This document shows, piece after piece, positions 25,888 through 34,815 of a stretch of DNA of 64,000 bases (its first letter is position 1; every line of letters starts with the position of its first letter). Both the position numbers and the translations under genes were made by a program. Below the pieces are notes generated by a model, which was given only the letters and a program-made list of their open reading frames with translations, was not told the origin of the DNA and did no database searches. Source of the stretch: Pectobacterium colocasium (GTDB taxonomy: Bacteria; Pseudomonadota; Gammaproteobacteria; Enterobacterales; Enterobacteriaceae); NCBI RefSeq assembly GCF_020181655.1, contig NZ_CP084032.1, positions 3,968,001 through 4,032,000 on the forward strand, given 5' to 3'.

Positions 25888-27288
25888 TTACGCCTTAAAC
25901 GTCAACCACGGCCGCAGCCGCGCCACGGGTTGAATCAGTCCTGACTGTTCCTGAATATCAATCACAGGCGTAACCGGCTTATAGGCCGCTGGTGCCTCTT
26001 CCCGCAGGCGTTCATCCTTCAGCGTGATACATTGCCAGGGCAACGCATCTGCCGACTTCACCGTATCAACCTTATTACGCATACTTTGCCGACGCTCGGC
26101 ACGCCCCGCGCCGTGTGAACACGACCACAGCCAATCGGGATTCCCCTTCCCCGTGACGAGATAAGAGTAGTCCCCCATCGAACCAGGAATCAGCGCGAAC
26201 GCTCCGGCTTTGGCCGGGGTCGCGCCCTTCCGATGCAGGTTCATCCCATGTTCCGGCAGAATGATGTTATGCGACAGATCGACCACCAGCTTGCTGGTAT
26301 CGCGCGCAAACACCTGTTTCCAGGATGAGCGAATCAGTTCCGTCAGCACGATCCGATTGATCCACGCATAGCGGGCGGCCACGCCCATGGCTTCCATATA
26401 GTCCGTCGCTTGCTCATCAACCAGACCAAACAGGCCGGACGCCGGGTATTTTTCTCCCGCTGGCCAGCAGGCTCGTGCTTTATCGATCCCACGTTGGCCG
26501 ACATAAAAGCCGACGTCCCGTGAACCGGTATGAATCATAATCACGACTTCGCCTTCCTGTACGCCAGCCTGATACGCCGCATGTCGGTCCAAAACAGCGT
26601 CAACAATTTGCAACTCAACGAAATGGTTACCCGACCCAACCGTACCCAAACTGGAAGGACGAAGAATCTCGCGCGGTGCAAAAAATGGCTCAGGCGCATG
26701 GCGACTGTGGGCGCGGACAGCCTCGGCTCCGGCAATCAAGGCAAGTTCTGTCGATAAACGCCGGAAGTCCACCTCCTGCCAGAGTCCCTGCAAGGGCAGT
26801 GCAGCCAGCCACGCCGAAAGCCCTTCGTCAAAGAGAGCAGAAAACGAATCTGGCGTTACGGGAACATCGCGCTGATCCAGCAGTAACGTGTTTTTGAGCG
26901 CCTGAATCAGCTCCGGTTTGTGCGCATCAGCATCCGTATGCTGCACGCCCGTGGTCAGCAAACGCATACCGCAGTTGATATCCGTCCCAATCGCCGCAGG
27001 GATAACGAAATTCTCCGTGGTGGCGACAATGCTGCCGACGGGCGCAAGCGTACCGGGGTGAAAATCCGGCGTGGCACGAGCGGCACAGACGCGTGCATCG
27101 CTGCCCGGTAGGTGTACCGAGGCGAAATCCAGCAGTTGCTGAACCGCCTTTTCTTCCAGCGGCAAGGTTTCCGGCAACAGAACCTGCGCTTCTGCATGCT
27201 GCCTGCGAAGATGATAAATAGAATGTTGGTAATCAGTGTCTATCCCCAAACGGGATAAACGTTTTTGTAAGCGAGTAAATGTAGACAT
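25888..27288 (-). CDS. rtcB: RtcB-family RNA ligase
   Basis: A 466-residue manganese- and GTP-dependent ligase joining 2',3'-cyclic phosphate or 3'-phosphate RNA ends to 5'-OH ends. Active-site motifs are in order: GTDINCGMR (Asp and Cys metal ligands, near residue 105), GTVGSGNHFVE, IHTGSRDVG, LSHNI and SHGAGR, with the guanylylated His in the last one. The frame is open 38 codons further up, but ATG 27288 matches the family start and follows AGGT. Neither rtcA nor the RtcR activator is adjacent, unlike E. coli, so its control differs. A YgaV-type ArsR regulator is divergent to it. Confidence 0.87.
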   Translation of the reverse strand: MSTFTRLQKRLSRLGIDTDYQHSIYHLRRQHAEAQVLLPETLPLEEKAVQQLLDFASVHLPGSDARVCAARATPDFHPGTLAPVGSIVATTENFVIPAAIGTDINCGMRLLTTGVQHTDADAHKPELIQALKNTLLLDQRDVPVTPDSFSALFDEGLSAWLAALPLQGLWQEVDFRRLSTELALIAGAEAVRAHSRHAPEPFFAPREILRPSSLGTVGSGNHFVELQIVDAVLDRHAAYQAGVQEGEVVIMIHTGSRDVGFYVGQRGIDKARACWPAGEKYPASGLFGLVDEQATDYMEAMGVAARYAWINRIVLTELIRSSWKQVFARDTSKLVVDLSHNIILPEHGMNLHRKGATPAKAGAFALIPGSMGDYSYLVTGKGNPDWLWSCSHGAGRAERRQSMRNKVDTVKSADALPWQCITLKDERLREEAPAAYKPVTPVIDIQEQSGLIQPVARLRPWLTFKA

Positions 27289-27300
27289 GGTGCTACCTGG

Positions 27301-27335
27301 AAAAAACAAAAAAACGCTCCTCCCGTTTCGAGGAG
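27301..27335 (-). terminator. Hairpin plus U-run in the rtcB leader (possible attenuator)
   Basis: Read on the minus strand, CTCCTC (27330-27335 side) pairs with GAGGAG around GAAACGG and is followed by CGTTTTTTTGTTTTTT, only about 13 bases before the rtcB start codon. If rtcB is transcribed from the rtcB-arsR gap, the RNA passes this terminator-like element first. The stem is only 6 bp, so it is weak. Confidence 0.4.
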
Positions 27336-27493
27336 AAGGTTGTTTTTCCTGCAGCAGCAGATTCAGGAAAGGATATCGGGCTATTCTAGGTAGAACTGGC
27401 ACGATTGTAAACCGTCACGACGTCGCGCTATCCTCGCATCCGCTACACTGTCGAACGTCGTCATTGCCTTCGCGTTATAGTAAACTGGCTACA

Positions 27494-27507
27494 TTAGTCA
27501 TCACTAA
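27494..27507. promoter_or_regulatory. Candidate ArsR operator (TTAGT-N4-ACTAA)
   Basis: A 5-4-5 inverted repeat, 24 bases upstream of the ArsR-family start. Autoregulatory ArsR/BigR sites are AT-rich dyads in this position. It is short, so only a candidate. Confidence 0.3.
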
Positions 27508-27530
27508 ATTAGCCTGTCACGCAGGATGGT

Positions 27531-27848
27531 ATGAACATGACGTTAAGCAATTCGGATCGCGAATTCATGCAGGACGGTGCGGAAAAAGCGGCGGCGCTGC
27601 TGCGCGCGATGGGTAACGAAAACCGGCTGCTGGTACTTTGCCTGCTCATCGAGCGCAAGGAAATGTCGGTTGGTGCGCTGCTTGAGCACATCCCGCTCAG
27701 CCAGTCCGCTCTCTCACAACATCTGGCGAAAATGCGTGAGGAAGAGTTGATTAGCTATCGACGCGAATCTCAAACGCTGTACTACCGCATCGAAAATCAG
27801 AATGTAGAAGCCCTCGTCGCCACGTTGAAAACCCTTTTCTGCCCCTGA
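27531..27848 (+). CDS. ArsR-family regulator, YgaV/BigR type (thiol-persulfide sensor)
   Basis: A 105-residue winged-helix repressor. The core EKAAALLRAMGNENRLLVLCLL and SQSALSQHLAKMREEELI match E. coli YgaV. Two cysteines are kept at the positions used for the sensing disulfide or tetrasulfide in BigR/SqrR/YgaV: Cys in LVLCLL and Cys two residues before the end (LFCP). No metal-binding CxC is present, so reactive sulfur sensing is more likely than arsenic. ATG 27531 or ATG 27537 may be the start. The usual partner genes (rhodanese YgaP, sulfide oxidation) are not adjacent; rtcB is the only divergent neighbour. Confidence 0.8.
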   Translation: MNMTLSNSDREFMQDGAEKAAALLRAMGNENRLLVLCLLIERKEMSVGALLEHIPLSQSALSQHLAKMREEELISYRRESQTLYYRIENQNVEALVATLKTLFCP

Positions 27849-27893
27849 TATCCGTAACGTCCCCACAGGATGACAGACAGGGATGACTCGCCA

Positions 27894-27928
27894 TAAAAAA
27901 CGCCACGGTACAATGGCACCGTGGCGTT
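27894..27928 (-). terminator. Terminator of the siderophore receptor gene
   Basis: AACGCCACGGT (27899-27909) pairs with ACCGTGGCGTT (27918-27928) in a perfect 11-bp stem. On the minus strand it continues into TTTTTTATGG. It lies 25 bases past the receptor stop and may also stop the convergent arsR transcript. Confidence 0.85.
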
Positions 27929-27952
27929 GATGATTACGTGGGGCGTTATGAT

Positions 27953-30253
27953 TTAGAACGACGTTTTCACACTCACAAAGAACGTCCGACCCGGTTCGTT
28001 ATAGGTTGCAGCACCGGCTCCCGCGATGGTCACCACGTTATTGTTCACCACATCCTGCGCATTACCGGCACGGAACAGGCGTTTATCAAACAGGTTTTCT
28101 ACGCCGCCCGTCACGCTCAGGTTCTTGTTAAACGTATAGGTGCTGCTTAACCCGAACAGCGCATAAGGGCTTAACTCGTTGGTCGCGCTACCGGTTACAC
28201 GTTCACCTTTGTAGTTATATTTCTTCGGCTTTTGACGGCCATACCAGGTCACATCAGCCAGGAAAGAGAGCTTCTCCGTCGCCTGCCAGTCCACCGAGGA
28301 ATTCAGGGTAAATTCCGGCGTAATCGACAGATAATCGCCCGTGGTTTTATTTTTCGATTCCAGCATCCAGGTCAGGTTATTACGCCAGTTGATCGTCTCC
28401 GTAACAGGAACCGTCAGGTTACCTTCCAGCCCCTGAATAACCGCTTTCGGCACATTGCCCCACTGGAAGATATTGGCGTTGGCATATTGATTATTGGTTC
28501 CGCCCACCGCTTTACCGATAACCGTGTTGCCTGCTTCAATTTTGTTACGGTAATCGTTATGGAAGTAGGTGATGCCCGCGATCAACCCATCGCGATGAAA
28601 CTCCAGACCAATCTCTTTATTCAGGCTGGTTTCCGCTTTCAGGTTTTCATTACCGATCAAATAGCAGGACGTCCCACCCGCACAGCCCTGCCCACGGCTA
28701 TAGAGGAGGTAATTCTCGTTGGTCTGGTACAGGTTTGGCGCTTTGTAAGCGCGGGCGATACCTAACTTCAGCGTATAGTCGTCACCTAATTCCTGCGACA
28801 GGTTGAGCGACGGGCTCCAGTTGGTGCCTGCCGTGCTGTGATGATCGACACGCAGCGCCGGCGTTAACATGGTGCTATCCGTCAGTTCGACGTTATCTTC
28901 CACGAAAGCAGAAGCCAGACGCGCGGCAGATTTCTCACTGCGGCCGCTGCTGCTCAGCGATCCTACACTCCCCGCTTCGGTTGTCGTCTGCGTGTTCGAC
29001 ACCGGATCCGTCATCTTCTGTTCGTTCCACTCCACCCCGAACGTTAACACCTGGTCGACCCAGAGATTCAGCGGAAGATTGACCTCGTTGTGCGCGGTAA
29101 AATTATCCAGTTTGATGGTGCCGAATTGGTTCGGATTATTGGTATCAAAAATACCTTCTAAGCCGCCGGACAGCCCCTCAAGGATACGGGTATTGTGCGT
29201 ACGTTCGTATTGCAGATACGACGTAGAACTGACGCCGCTGTCCCAATAACCGCGATGCGTAACCGCAAAGTTTTGGCGGTACATGCGGTTGGTTTCCTTG
29301 CCATAATTACTGACAACTAGCGGGTTAGTGTTAGTGTTTTGCGAATCACCCGCATAGATATTGCCCTGACGGCTGGAACCCGCTTCAAACTCTAGCGATT
29401 GTTGCTGGGTCATATCCCAGCGCAGCAGGCCGTTGATATCCTTATTACGTACCCCTTCACGCCCGGAAGGCAGGGAAGCTGACTGATTACCTGCGCGTGC
29501 AGACTGATGCCCTTCGTTAATATCGCGTGCATCAGCCTGGGTTTTGTTCAGGTTACCGTACAGACGGAAGCTCAGGTTGTCGGTCAGGCCGCCCATCAGG
29601 CTGAAATCGGTACGCTTGGTGGCGCCTTCCGAGCTATGCTCCGGCGCGTTCAGATAGGTATTCCAGGTACCGTGCCATTCCTGACTTGGCTGCTTAGTGA
29701 TGATATTGACTACGCCGCCCGCGGCACCGTTACCATAGCGTGCCGCCGCCGGGCCACGCAGCACTTCAATACGCTCGACCATATCAGCAGGCACCCAGTT
29801 GGTGTCACCACGGGTATCACGTTCGCCACGCCAGCCATAACGCACGGCGGTACGGCTTGATACTGGCTTGCCATCCACCAAAATCAAGGTGTTTTCCGGC
29901 CCCATACCGCGAATATCGATCTGGCGATTGTTACCGCGCTGGCCGCTGGTTGAGTTACCGGATAGATTAACGCCCGGCATGGTACGAATCAGATCCGACA
30001 GATCGTTAGCAGGTGGACGCTTGCTGATATCCTCAGACGTAATCACCGATACGCCGGGAGCCTGACGGGTTTGCTCTGCGGCCGTTACCACCATCGTGTC
30101 GCCCGATGTTTTCGTTTCGTCCTGATTTTGCACCTGAGAAGCAGGTTCTGTTGAAGACGTGGTCGAGGTCTGCGCAGCGCTCAGAAACGATGTCATCCCG
30201 CAGCTAACGCCAATGAGCGTCGCCAGATAACGACGCGATTGTGGTAGTTTCAT
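27953..30253 (-). CDS. TonB-dependent ferric siderophore receptor (FepA/PfeA/IroN group)
   Basis: A 766-residue outer-membrane barrel. A signal peptide ends near SFLSAAQ; the plug follows with the TonB box region DTMVVTAAE and the plug motifs VDGKPV and ERIEVLRGPAAARYGNGAAGGVVNIIT. The protein ends in aromatic Phe (SVKTSF), as barrels do. Sequence features such as RGERDTRGDTNWVP are typical of the enterobactin/salmochelin receptor branch. ATG 30253 follows AGGA; a longer frame to 30292 is rejected. It has a Fur box upstream and a divergent PchR-type regulator. The ligand would be a catecholate siderophore, possibly one made by other species. Confidence 0.88.
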   Translation of the reverse strand: MKLPQSRRYLATLIGVSCGMTSFLSAAQTSTTSSTEPASQVQNQDETKTSGDTMVVTAAEQTRQAPGVSVITSEDISKRPPANDLSDLIRTMPGVNLSGNSTSGQRGNNRQIDIRGMGPENTLILVDGKPVSSRTAVRYGWRGERDTRGDTNWVPADMVERIEVLRGPAAARYGNGAAGGVVNIITKQPSQEWHGTWNTYLNAPEHSSEGATKRTDFSLMGGLTDNLSFRLYGNLNKTQADARDINEGHQSARAGNQSASLPSGREGVRNKDINGLLRWDMTQQQSLEFEAGSSRQGNIYAGDSQNTNTNPLVVSNYGKETNRMYRQNFAVTHRGYWDSGVSSTSYLQYERTHNTRILEGLSGGLEGIFDTNNPNQFGTIKLDNFTAHNEVNLPLNLWVDQVLTFGVEWNEQKMTDPVSNTQTTTEAGSVGSLSSSGRSEKSAARLASAFVEDNVELTDSTMLTPALRVDHHSTAGTNWSPSLNLSQELGDDYTLKLGIARAYKAPNLYQTNENYLLYSRGQGCAGGTSCYLIGNENLKAETSLNKEIGLEFHRDGLIAGITYFHNDYRNKIEAGNTVIGKAVGGTNNQYANANIFQWGNVPKAVIQGLEGNLTVPVTETINWRNNLTWMLESKNKTTGDYLSITPEFTLNSSVDWQATEKLSFLADVTWYGRQKPKKYNYKGERVTGSATNELSPYALFGLSSTYTFNKNLSVTGGVENLFDKRLFRAGNAQDVVNNNVVTIAGAGAATYNEPGRTFFVSVKTSF

Positions 30254-30316
30254 CAAAATTATCCTGCCCTGTAAGAAATGAGGCCTCGCCATGTGACGTC
30301 CTCAACGAAAAATGCT

Positions 30317-30335
30317 ATTGAGAAGTATTTGCATT
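30317..30335 (-). promoter_or_regulatory. Fur box of the receptor gene
   Basis: ATTGAGAAGTATTTGCATT resembles the common enterobacterial Fur-site form GAGAATNATTTGCATT. It lies 64 bases upstream of the receptor start and 127 bases upstream of the AraC-type start, so iron could repress both. Confidence 0.6.
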
Positions 30336-30461
30336 ACCATTTTGGCGCGGTCATTGTTACATTTGTCATTCAGGACGGGGTTTGCTCTAGCAGCAAAATG
30401 TTTTGCCAAAGCATCAAAATGGAAGGCGCAGGTCGAAGGGTTTAATCAGGTAGGTAATCAC

Positions 30462-31445
30462 GTGCGCAGCTTCACGCAGTCATCAAAGCCGATCTATAAA
30501 GATCACATCGTTCAGCAATCCAGTCTGGTGGCGAATAATTACCGTTTCATCGGTCCACGGTTGATCGATAACACACCGGTGCTCTTTGGGTCATTCACCG
30601 TTGTGCAGCTTAATCCGCATCTGATCCTGCATACCGCAGATGTGATTAATCGCCACAATATGAAAACCCAAAACCTGCTGGATGACGCAATCAAACTCGC
30701 CATCGTGGTGAGCGGCAATGCGCATATTTCATTTGGCCATCAGGAGTTACATCTGGGAGAGAGCCAACCGGCCTCGCTGATTGCGCTGACGGAACCGACG
30801 ATGTTTACCCGCATCGGCAAGCGTGATGAATATGAACGAACGATTACGCTGACGTTCGACAGAGAATGGCTTTACGGCAACATGATGGACACCGTTGGCG
30901 ACTGGCAGGCCATCCACGATTTCACACAGACCCATCTGGCGACACACCTGTGGACACCGTCCCGGCAGGCGCTGGCTATTGCCTTACAAACGCTGGACGC
31001 TGAACCTTGCCAAACACCGCTCCAGCGTCTCTATCTGGAAACGCAGTGCATGAGCCTGATTATTGAGGCGTTGACGTCATTAACGGCCAGCGTGGCGCAG
31101 GAGAAAAGCAGCGGCGTCACCCTGCGCGGCTACCATCGCATTCAACAGATCAGAGATATGCTGGAAAGCGGCAGCGCCGACCATCTTTCGATGAGTGAGA
31201 TCGCCAAAAGCGTCAACATGAGCGAAAGCACGCTACAGCGCCATTTTCGCCAGACGTTCAATATGAGCGTGTTTGAGTACCTGCGTAACTGCCGCTTACA
31301 GCGCGCCATGTTGGCTTTGCAGAAAGACGGTATCGGTATTGCACAAGCAGCCAGCATCGCCGGTTACAACAGCCCCGCTAACTTTGCCACCGCGCTACGA
31401 CGTGCATTTGGTATTACACCGGGGCAGTTAAAAGACCGCTTCTGA
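30462..31445 (+). CDS. AraC-family regulator, PchR/YbtA type
   Basis: About 327 residues. The C-terminal part carries two helix-turn-helix units: LSMSEIAKSVNMSESTLQRHFRQ and IAQAASIAGYNSPANFATALRRAFG, then GITPGQ. The N-terminal domain binds an effector. GTG 30462 preceded by AGGTAGGTAA gives the usual length; the frame open from 30312 overlaps the Fur box and encodes unlikely sequence. Being divergent from a siderophore receptor, it should activate the receptor gene when the cognate ferric siderophore is present. Confidence 0.8.
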   Translation: MRSFTQSSKPIYKDHIVQQSSLVANNYRFIGPRLIDNTPVLFGSFTVVQLNPHLILHTADVINRHNMKTQNLLDDAIKLAIVVSGNAHISFGHQELHLGESQPASLIALTEPTMFTRIGKRDEYERTITLTFDREWLYGNMMDTVGDWQAIHDFTQTHLATHLWTPSRQALAIALQTLDAEPCQTPLQRLYLETQCMSLIIEALTSLTASVAQEKSSGVTLRGYHRIQQIRDMLESGSADHLSMSEIAKSVNMSESTLQRHFRQTFNMSVFEYLRNCRLQRAMLALQKDGIGIAQAASIAGYNSPANFATALRRAFGITPGQLKDRF

Positions 31446-31460
31446 CGCCGAAGCACTAAT

Positions 31461-31491
31461 AACCAAATGGAATTTATTATTCCGTTTGGTT
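31461..31491 (+). terminator. Terminator-like hairpin after the AraC gene
   Basis: AACCAAATGGAAT and ATTCCGTTTGGTT form a 13-bp stem with one G-U pair around TTATT. It begins 15 bases past the AraC stop. The following sequence ATTAATCG is only partly U-rich. Confidence 0.55.
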
Positions 31492-31554
31492 ATTAATCGC
31501 TATTCAACAAGGCGCAGTAAATTACTATTTTTCTGCCAGCACACATGACGACCC

Positions 31555-32883
31555 ATGACCAATCAGACTGATATCACCGCAACGCTTGCCCACCACATCA
31601 TCCATAGCGAACCCAATCGGGAAGCAATAGAGGCCGCCCGTGACGGAGTGACTGACTTCATCTCTACTGCGCTCCCGATCGCACAAGGAGCCATTGCTGA
31701 TAGCGGGCTTGCGCCGTTAAAGCAGGTATTCAGCGGCACGGACAGCCTGACGCGTAGTCTGATCCTGGGCTATTCCGGTCACGTGCTGGACTTTGACGAT
31801 TATCATCCAGCGTTTCGTGGACACCCCAGTACCGTCATTCTGCCCGCACTGTTTGCCCTTGCCGCAGAGGATTCATCCGTAACGGAAGAGACGTTTTTGA
31901 CGGCATACGTGATTGGCGTGGAAACCGCAGGCAGAATCGGGCTGGCATGTGGCCCGCGCCATTACAGCCTCGGCTACCACAACACGGCGACGCTCGGTGC
32001 TATCGCCGCGGCCGCTGCGGCAGCACGCCTGGCTGGCGCCTCGGTGGAGCAGACGCAGATCATTCTTGGCTTAGCCGCCACACAGGCCGCAGGGCTGAGG
32101 GCGCAGTTTGGTTCAGCGGTCAAACCGCTACATGCCGGGCTTTCCGCCAGAGCGGGGCTAACAGCGGTCAAACTCGGACTGGCGGGCTTCGAGGGCAACA
32201 CACAACAGGTCATTGACGCCTTTCTTGCGGCGCACGGCGATCAACAACACCAACCGGAACTGCTGGTTGAAAACTGGGGCACGCCGTGGCGCATGCTGTC
32301 TCCCGGTCTGGAGTTCAAGCGCTACCCAACGTGTGGCGGCACCCACAGTGCGGCCGAAGCCGCGTTTGCCCTGCGGGAACAGTGGCATAAACAGAATGGC
32401 GCGGATGCCGATCTGGCCGATGCTATCGAACAGATCACGGTGACGTTCCCGCCGGGTGGCGATGTGGCGCCGTTTATCCGTAACGCGACAAACGGTGTAG
32501 AAGCGCGCTTCAGTCTGGAATATGTGATTGCAGCGGCGCTAATTGAAGGGGAATTGAAGCTGGCGCATTTTTCGGAAGCACCGGTTGAAGCAACGATCTC
32601 TGCGCTGGCGAATCGCGTCATACGCCGCGCCGATGAAACTGCGCCGCCCGATGAGCTTGACCCGGAAGCACGCTTTCATGAGGTGACACTGCACCTGCGT
32701 AACGGCAGTACGTTAATCCAGCGCACCACACGTCAGGAAACCTCGTCGCGATCCACTGACCTCCGTGCCAAGCTGCAACAAACGCTCGGTTCGTTGACGC
32801 ACCTCGACAGCGACCAGATCGCTGACCGCTGCGCATTACGACAAGCAGGCGATTTACGCTATTTACTGGGGCTGCTGTTTTAA
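31555..32883 (+). CDS. MmgE/PrpD family protein
   Basis: A 442-residue member of the family of 2-methylcitrate dehydratase PrpD, cis-aconitate decarboxylase and MmgE. Family segments are FSGTDSLTRSLILGYSGHVLDFDDYH near 60-85, with the conserved DFDD(Y/T)H metal/active-site motif, RGHPSTVILPALFALA, and FKRYPTCGGTHSAAEAA near 260. The N-terminal helical domain is complete. It stands alone, without prpB, prpC or other propionate genes, so a role in the methylcitrate cycle is unlikely. The true substrate is unknown. No strong ribosome binding site is visible before ATG 31555. Confidence 0.85.
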   Translation: MTNQTDITATLAHHIIHSEPNREAIEAARDGVTDFISTALPIAQGAIADSGLAPLKQVFSGTDSLTRSLILGYSGHVLDFDDYHPAFRGHPSTVILPALFALAAEDSSVTEETFLTAYVIGVETAGRIGLACGPRHYSLGYHNTATLGAIAAAAAAARLAGASVEQTQIILGLAATQAAGLRAQFGSAVKPLHAGLSARAGLTAVKLGLAGFEGNTQQVIDAFLAAHGDQQHQPELLVENWGTPWRMLSPGLEFKRYPTCGGTHSAAEAAFALREQWHKQNGADADLADAIEQITVTFPPGGDVAPFIRNATNGVEARFSLEYVIAAALIEGELKLAHFSEAPVEATISALANRVIRRADETAPPDELDPEARFHEVTLHLRNGSTLIQRTTRQETSSRSTDLRAKLQQTLGSLTHLDSDQIADRCALRQAGDLRYLLGLLF

Positions 32884-32981
32884 TTTCTCACGACTCAAAC
32901 CGCAATAACGGTTCTGTGTTGCATGCGCTGTCGATAATCCTCTTATCGTCAGCGCCAATATCAGCGTTCCGCGATATCCAC

Positions 32982-34694
32982 TCAATCGGCCTGATGGGAA
33001 AGCCATTTCCCTTTGTCATCAAATACCGTCACGCCCGGCACTCTGGAGTAACTCCCTTCCCCCTCTGATTTATAGTGGGTCGCCAGTATGTGGGGAGAGC
33101 GATAGGTAAACTCAAAATAGCCATCATCAGGATTCTTGACGATCAGCTTACCCGTGCTGTCGATGAGACCTTCTTCTACCTTGAAGTAGCGATTATCAAG
33201 GTTGTTTTTAAAAGATGTCGCTTCGCCATAGGTAAACAGGTTCTTTTTCTCTTGTGCAGAAATAGCGGGGAAACGCGTCACATCAAGCTGACGTAATACA
33301 TGCAGGAACATCAGGCGTTCCAGCGGCGTTCCCGCATCTTTCGGCACTAGAAATTGTAATGTAAGCCCACTTCCCACATTCACATCGTATTCATAGCCGA
33401 CAAATGCGCTGTCGCCATAAATAAAAATGTTATCGACTTCTTTTCCTTCAGGAACGATCTCTTTGGTTTCAGCCATGAGCTCGGGAATAGATTGAGGAGA
33501 AACCTTAAAATAAATGTCATATTTAAAGCTTTCCGACGGAAACTTTATCTCAATACGCGTTTTTGACATGCTCCGTTTAATAAAGCGTTCCGGCTTTTCC
33601 ATGCGCTGTTCAAGTTCTTTCCAGATCGCCTTGTGCATATCGGCAATTGCAAATTCTTCAGCGATCGTTACACCATACTTTGCTTCCAACGCCTGCTGAG
33701 ATAATGCCAGATCGTACATCGACAACGTCTGTTCACCGCGGTAGCGTTCATCCATTGTCCGCAATACGGCAAACGCGTTGGCTAACGCAACGGAGTCTTC
33801 AGCATTCGCTAACCCGATAAAATAGCGTTGCTTAGCCTCATCATATTGAAAATAGACGGCTTCCAGTTTGCCCTGTTGATTATCGTATGCCGCCCCGTTT
33901 TCCGATTGGAACAACACGCCCTTTTGCCCTTCCAGCCACGATGCCAGATTAAAATCTGCTTTCGCCGCACTCACGGTAAACAGGTCAACGTCGGTGTGAT
34001 GTTGCCGATCGCGATAGGTATAGATCTGCGTGTCTTTATTTTCCCGATCGATAAGCAGACGCCCCATTCTGCGCACATAAGTCCCGTATTCCTGCAAACT
34101 CAGCTTGTCGTATAGGTTAAACGGCAGCTTAATCGTAAAGTCATCTTCAGGATGAAAAGGAATACCAGGAAAATCGTTCATTGGCGCGTGGTTGAATGCT
34201 GCTTTCTCTGCAAGAAGCCACGCCTGATAGGCTTTTTTATGTTCGTCAAAACGTTGCTTGATCTTAAGTAAATCGGGTGACTGTTCTTCCGTCTTTTTCA
34301 AGACCATAGTGATTTCACAATAATAAAACGCACAGGCAGCGCTTTTATCCGAGACGAACTGCACCGTGTTTTTCCCGGTGATTTTTAGCGTGTGCCACAT
34401 ACCGTTGACCTGTATGCGGTTGTCTTTCATCTCCTCGGTATATTCACCCTCTGCGCTGTAATAGCTCACCTGCGTCGGCGTCAGATTAAAATAGAGGTCG
34501 TTTTTAATGCTTTTGAGGTTTTGCTTAATATGATCCTGAAGCTCATCTCTGTTTTTATTCGCTTCTTTATGTTCGCTGTTATCAAACACCACGCGGATAT
34601 CTTCAACCAGATATTTCCCCTCGCGAAGCGTTTCTTCTCCGTTACAGCCCGACAGCCATAACATCATGATTAAAACACCCAGGTATTTCTTCAT
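32982..34694 (-). CDS. Orphan lipoprotein of unknown function, 570 residues
   Basis: The N-terminus MKKYLGVLIMMLWLSGCNGE is a type II signal peptide with lipobox LSGC, and Asn at +2 suggests outer-membrane sorting. The rest is hydrophilic, rich in Lys, Glu, Tyr and Phe, without a motif I recognise. It contains several segments of the form YFKV or FDDKGKW that suggest beta structure. Base composition is lower in G+C than the surrounding genes, hinting at acquisition. ATG 34694 follows AGGGA; a GTG at 34697 is adjacent. It is not in an obvious operon. Confidence 0.75.
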   Translation of the reverse strand: MKKYLGVLIMMLWLSGCNGEETLREGKYLVEDIRVVFDNSEHKEANKNRDELQDHIKQNLKSIKNDLYFNLTPTQVSYYSAEGEYTEEMKDNRIQVNGMWHTLKITGKNTVQFVSDKSAACAFYYCEITMVLKKTEEQSPDLLKIKQRFDEHKKAYQAWLLAEKAAFNHAPMNDFPGIPFHPEDDFTIKLPFNLYDKLSLQEYGTYVRRMGRLLIDRENKDTQIYTYRDRQHHTDVDLFTVSAAKADFNLASWLEGQKGVLFQSENGAAYDNQQGKLEAVYFQYDEAKQRYFIGLANAEDSVALANAFAVLRTMDERYRGEQTLSMYDLALSQQALEAKYGVTIAEEFAIADMHKAIWKELEQRMEKPERFIKRSMSKTRIEIKFPSESFKYDIYFKVSPQSIPELMAETKEIVPEGKEVDNIFIYGDSAFVGYEYDVNVGSGLTLQFLVPKDAGTPLERLMFLHVLRQLDVTRFPAISAQEKKNLFTYGEATSFKNNLDNRYFKVEEGLIDSTGKLIVKNPDDGYFEFTYRSPHILATHYKSEGEGSYSRVPGVTVFDDKGKWLSHQAD

Positions 34695-34815
34695 CACTGC
34701 ATCCCTGTAAAACTAAAAAGCCCCTGAATGCCGCGGCACGCAGAGGCGAATCATGTATCAGTAAGCTGATGTTATCAAAAACTTATTACACACGCCGTAC
34801 TTCAGGCACTGGCGG

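Noticed and set aside
25888..27848. rtcB-arsR as a defence or toxin-antitoxin module
   Set aside because: Neither gene resembles a toxin or nuclease effector and no defence gene is nearby; treated instead as a possible stress-regulation pair.
30312..30461. N-terminal extension of the AraC-family regulator
   Set aside because: It would overlap the Fur box and encodes sequence unlike the family; GTG 30462 with a purine-rich site fits better.
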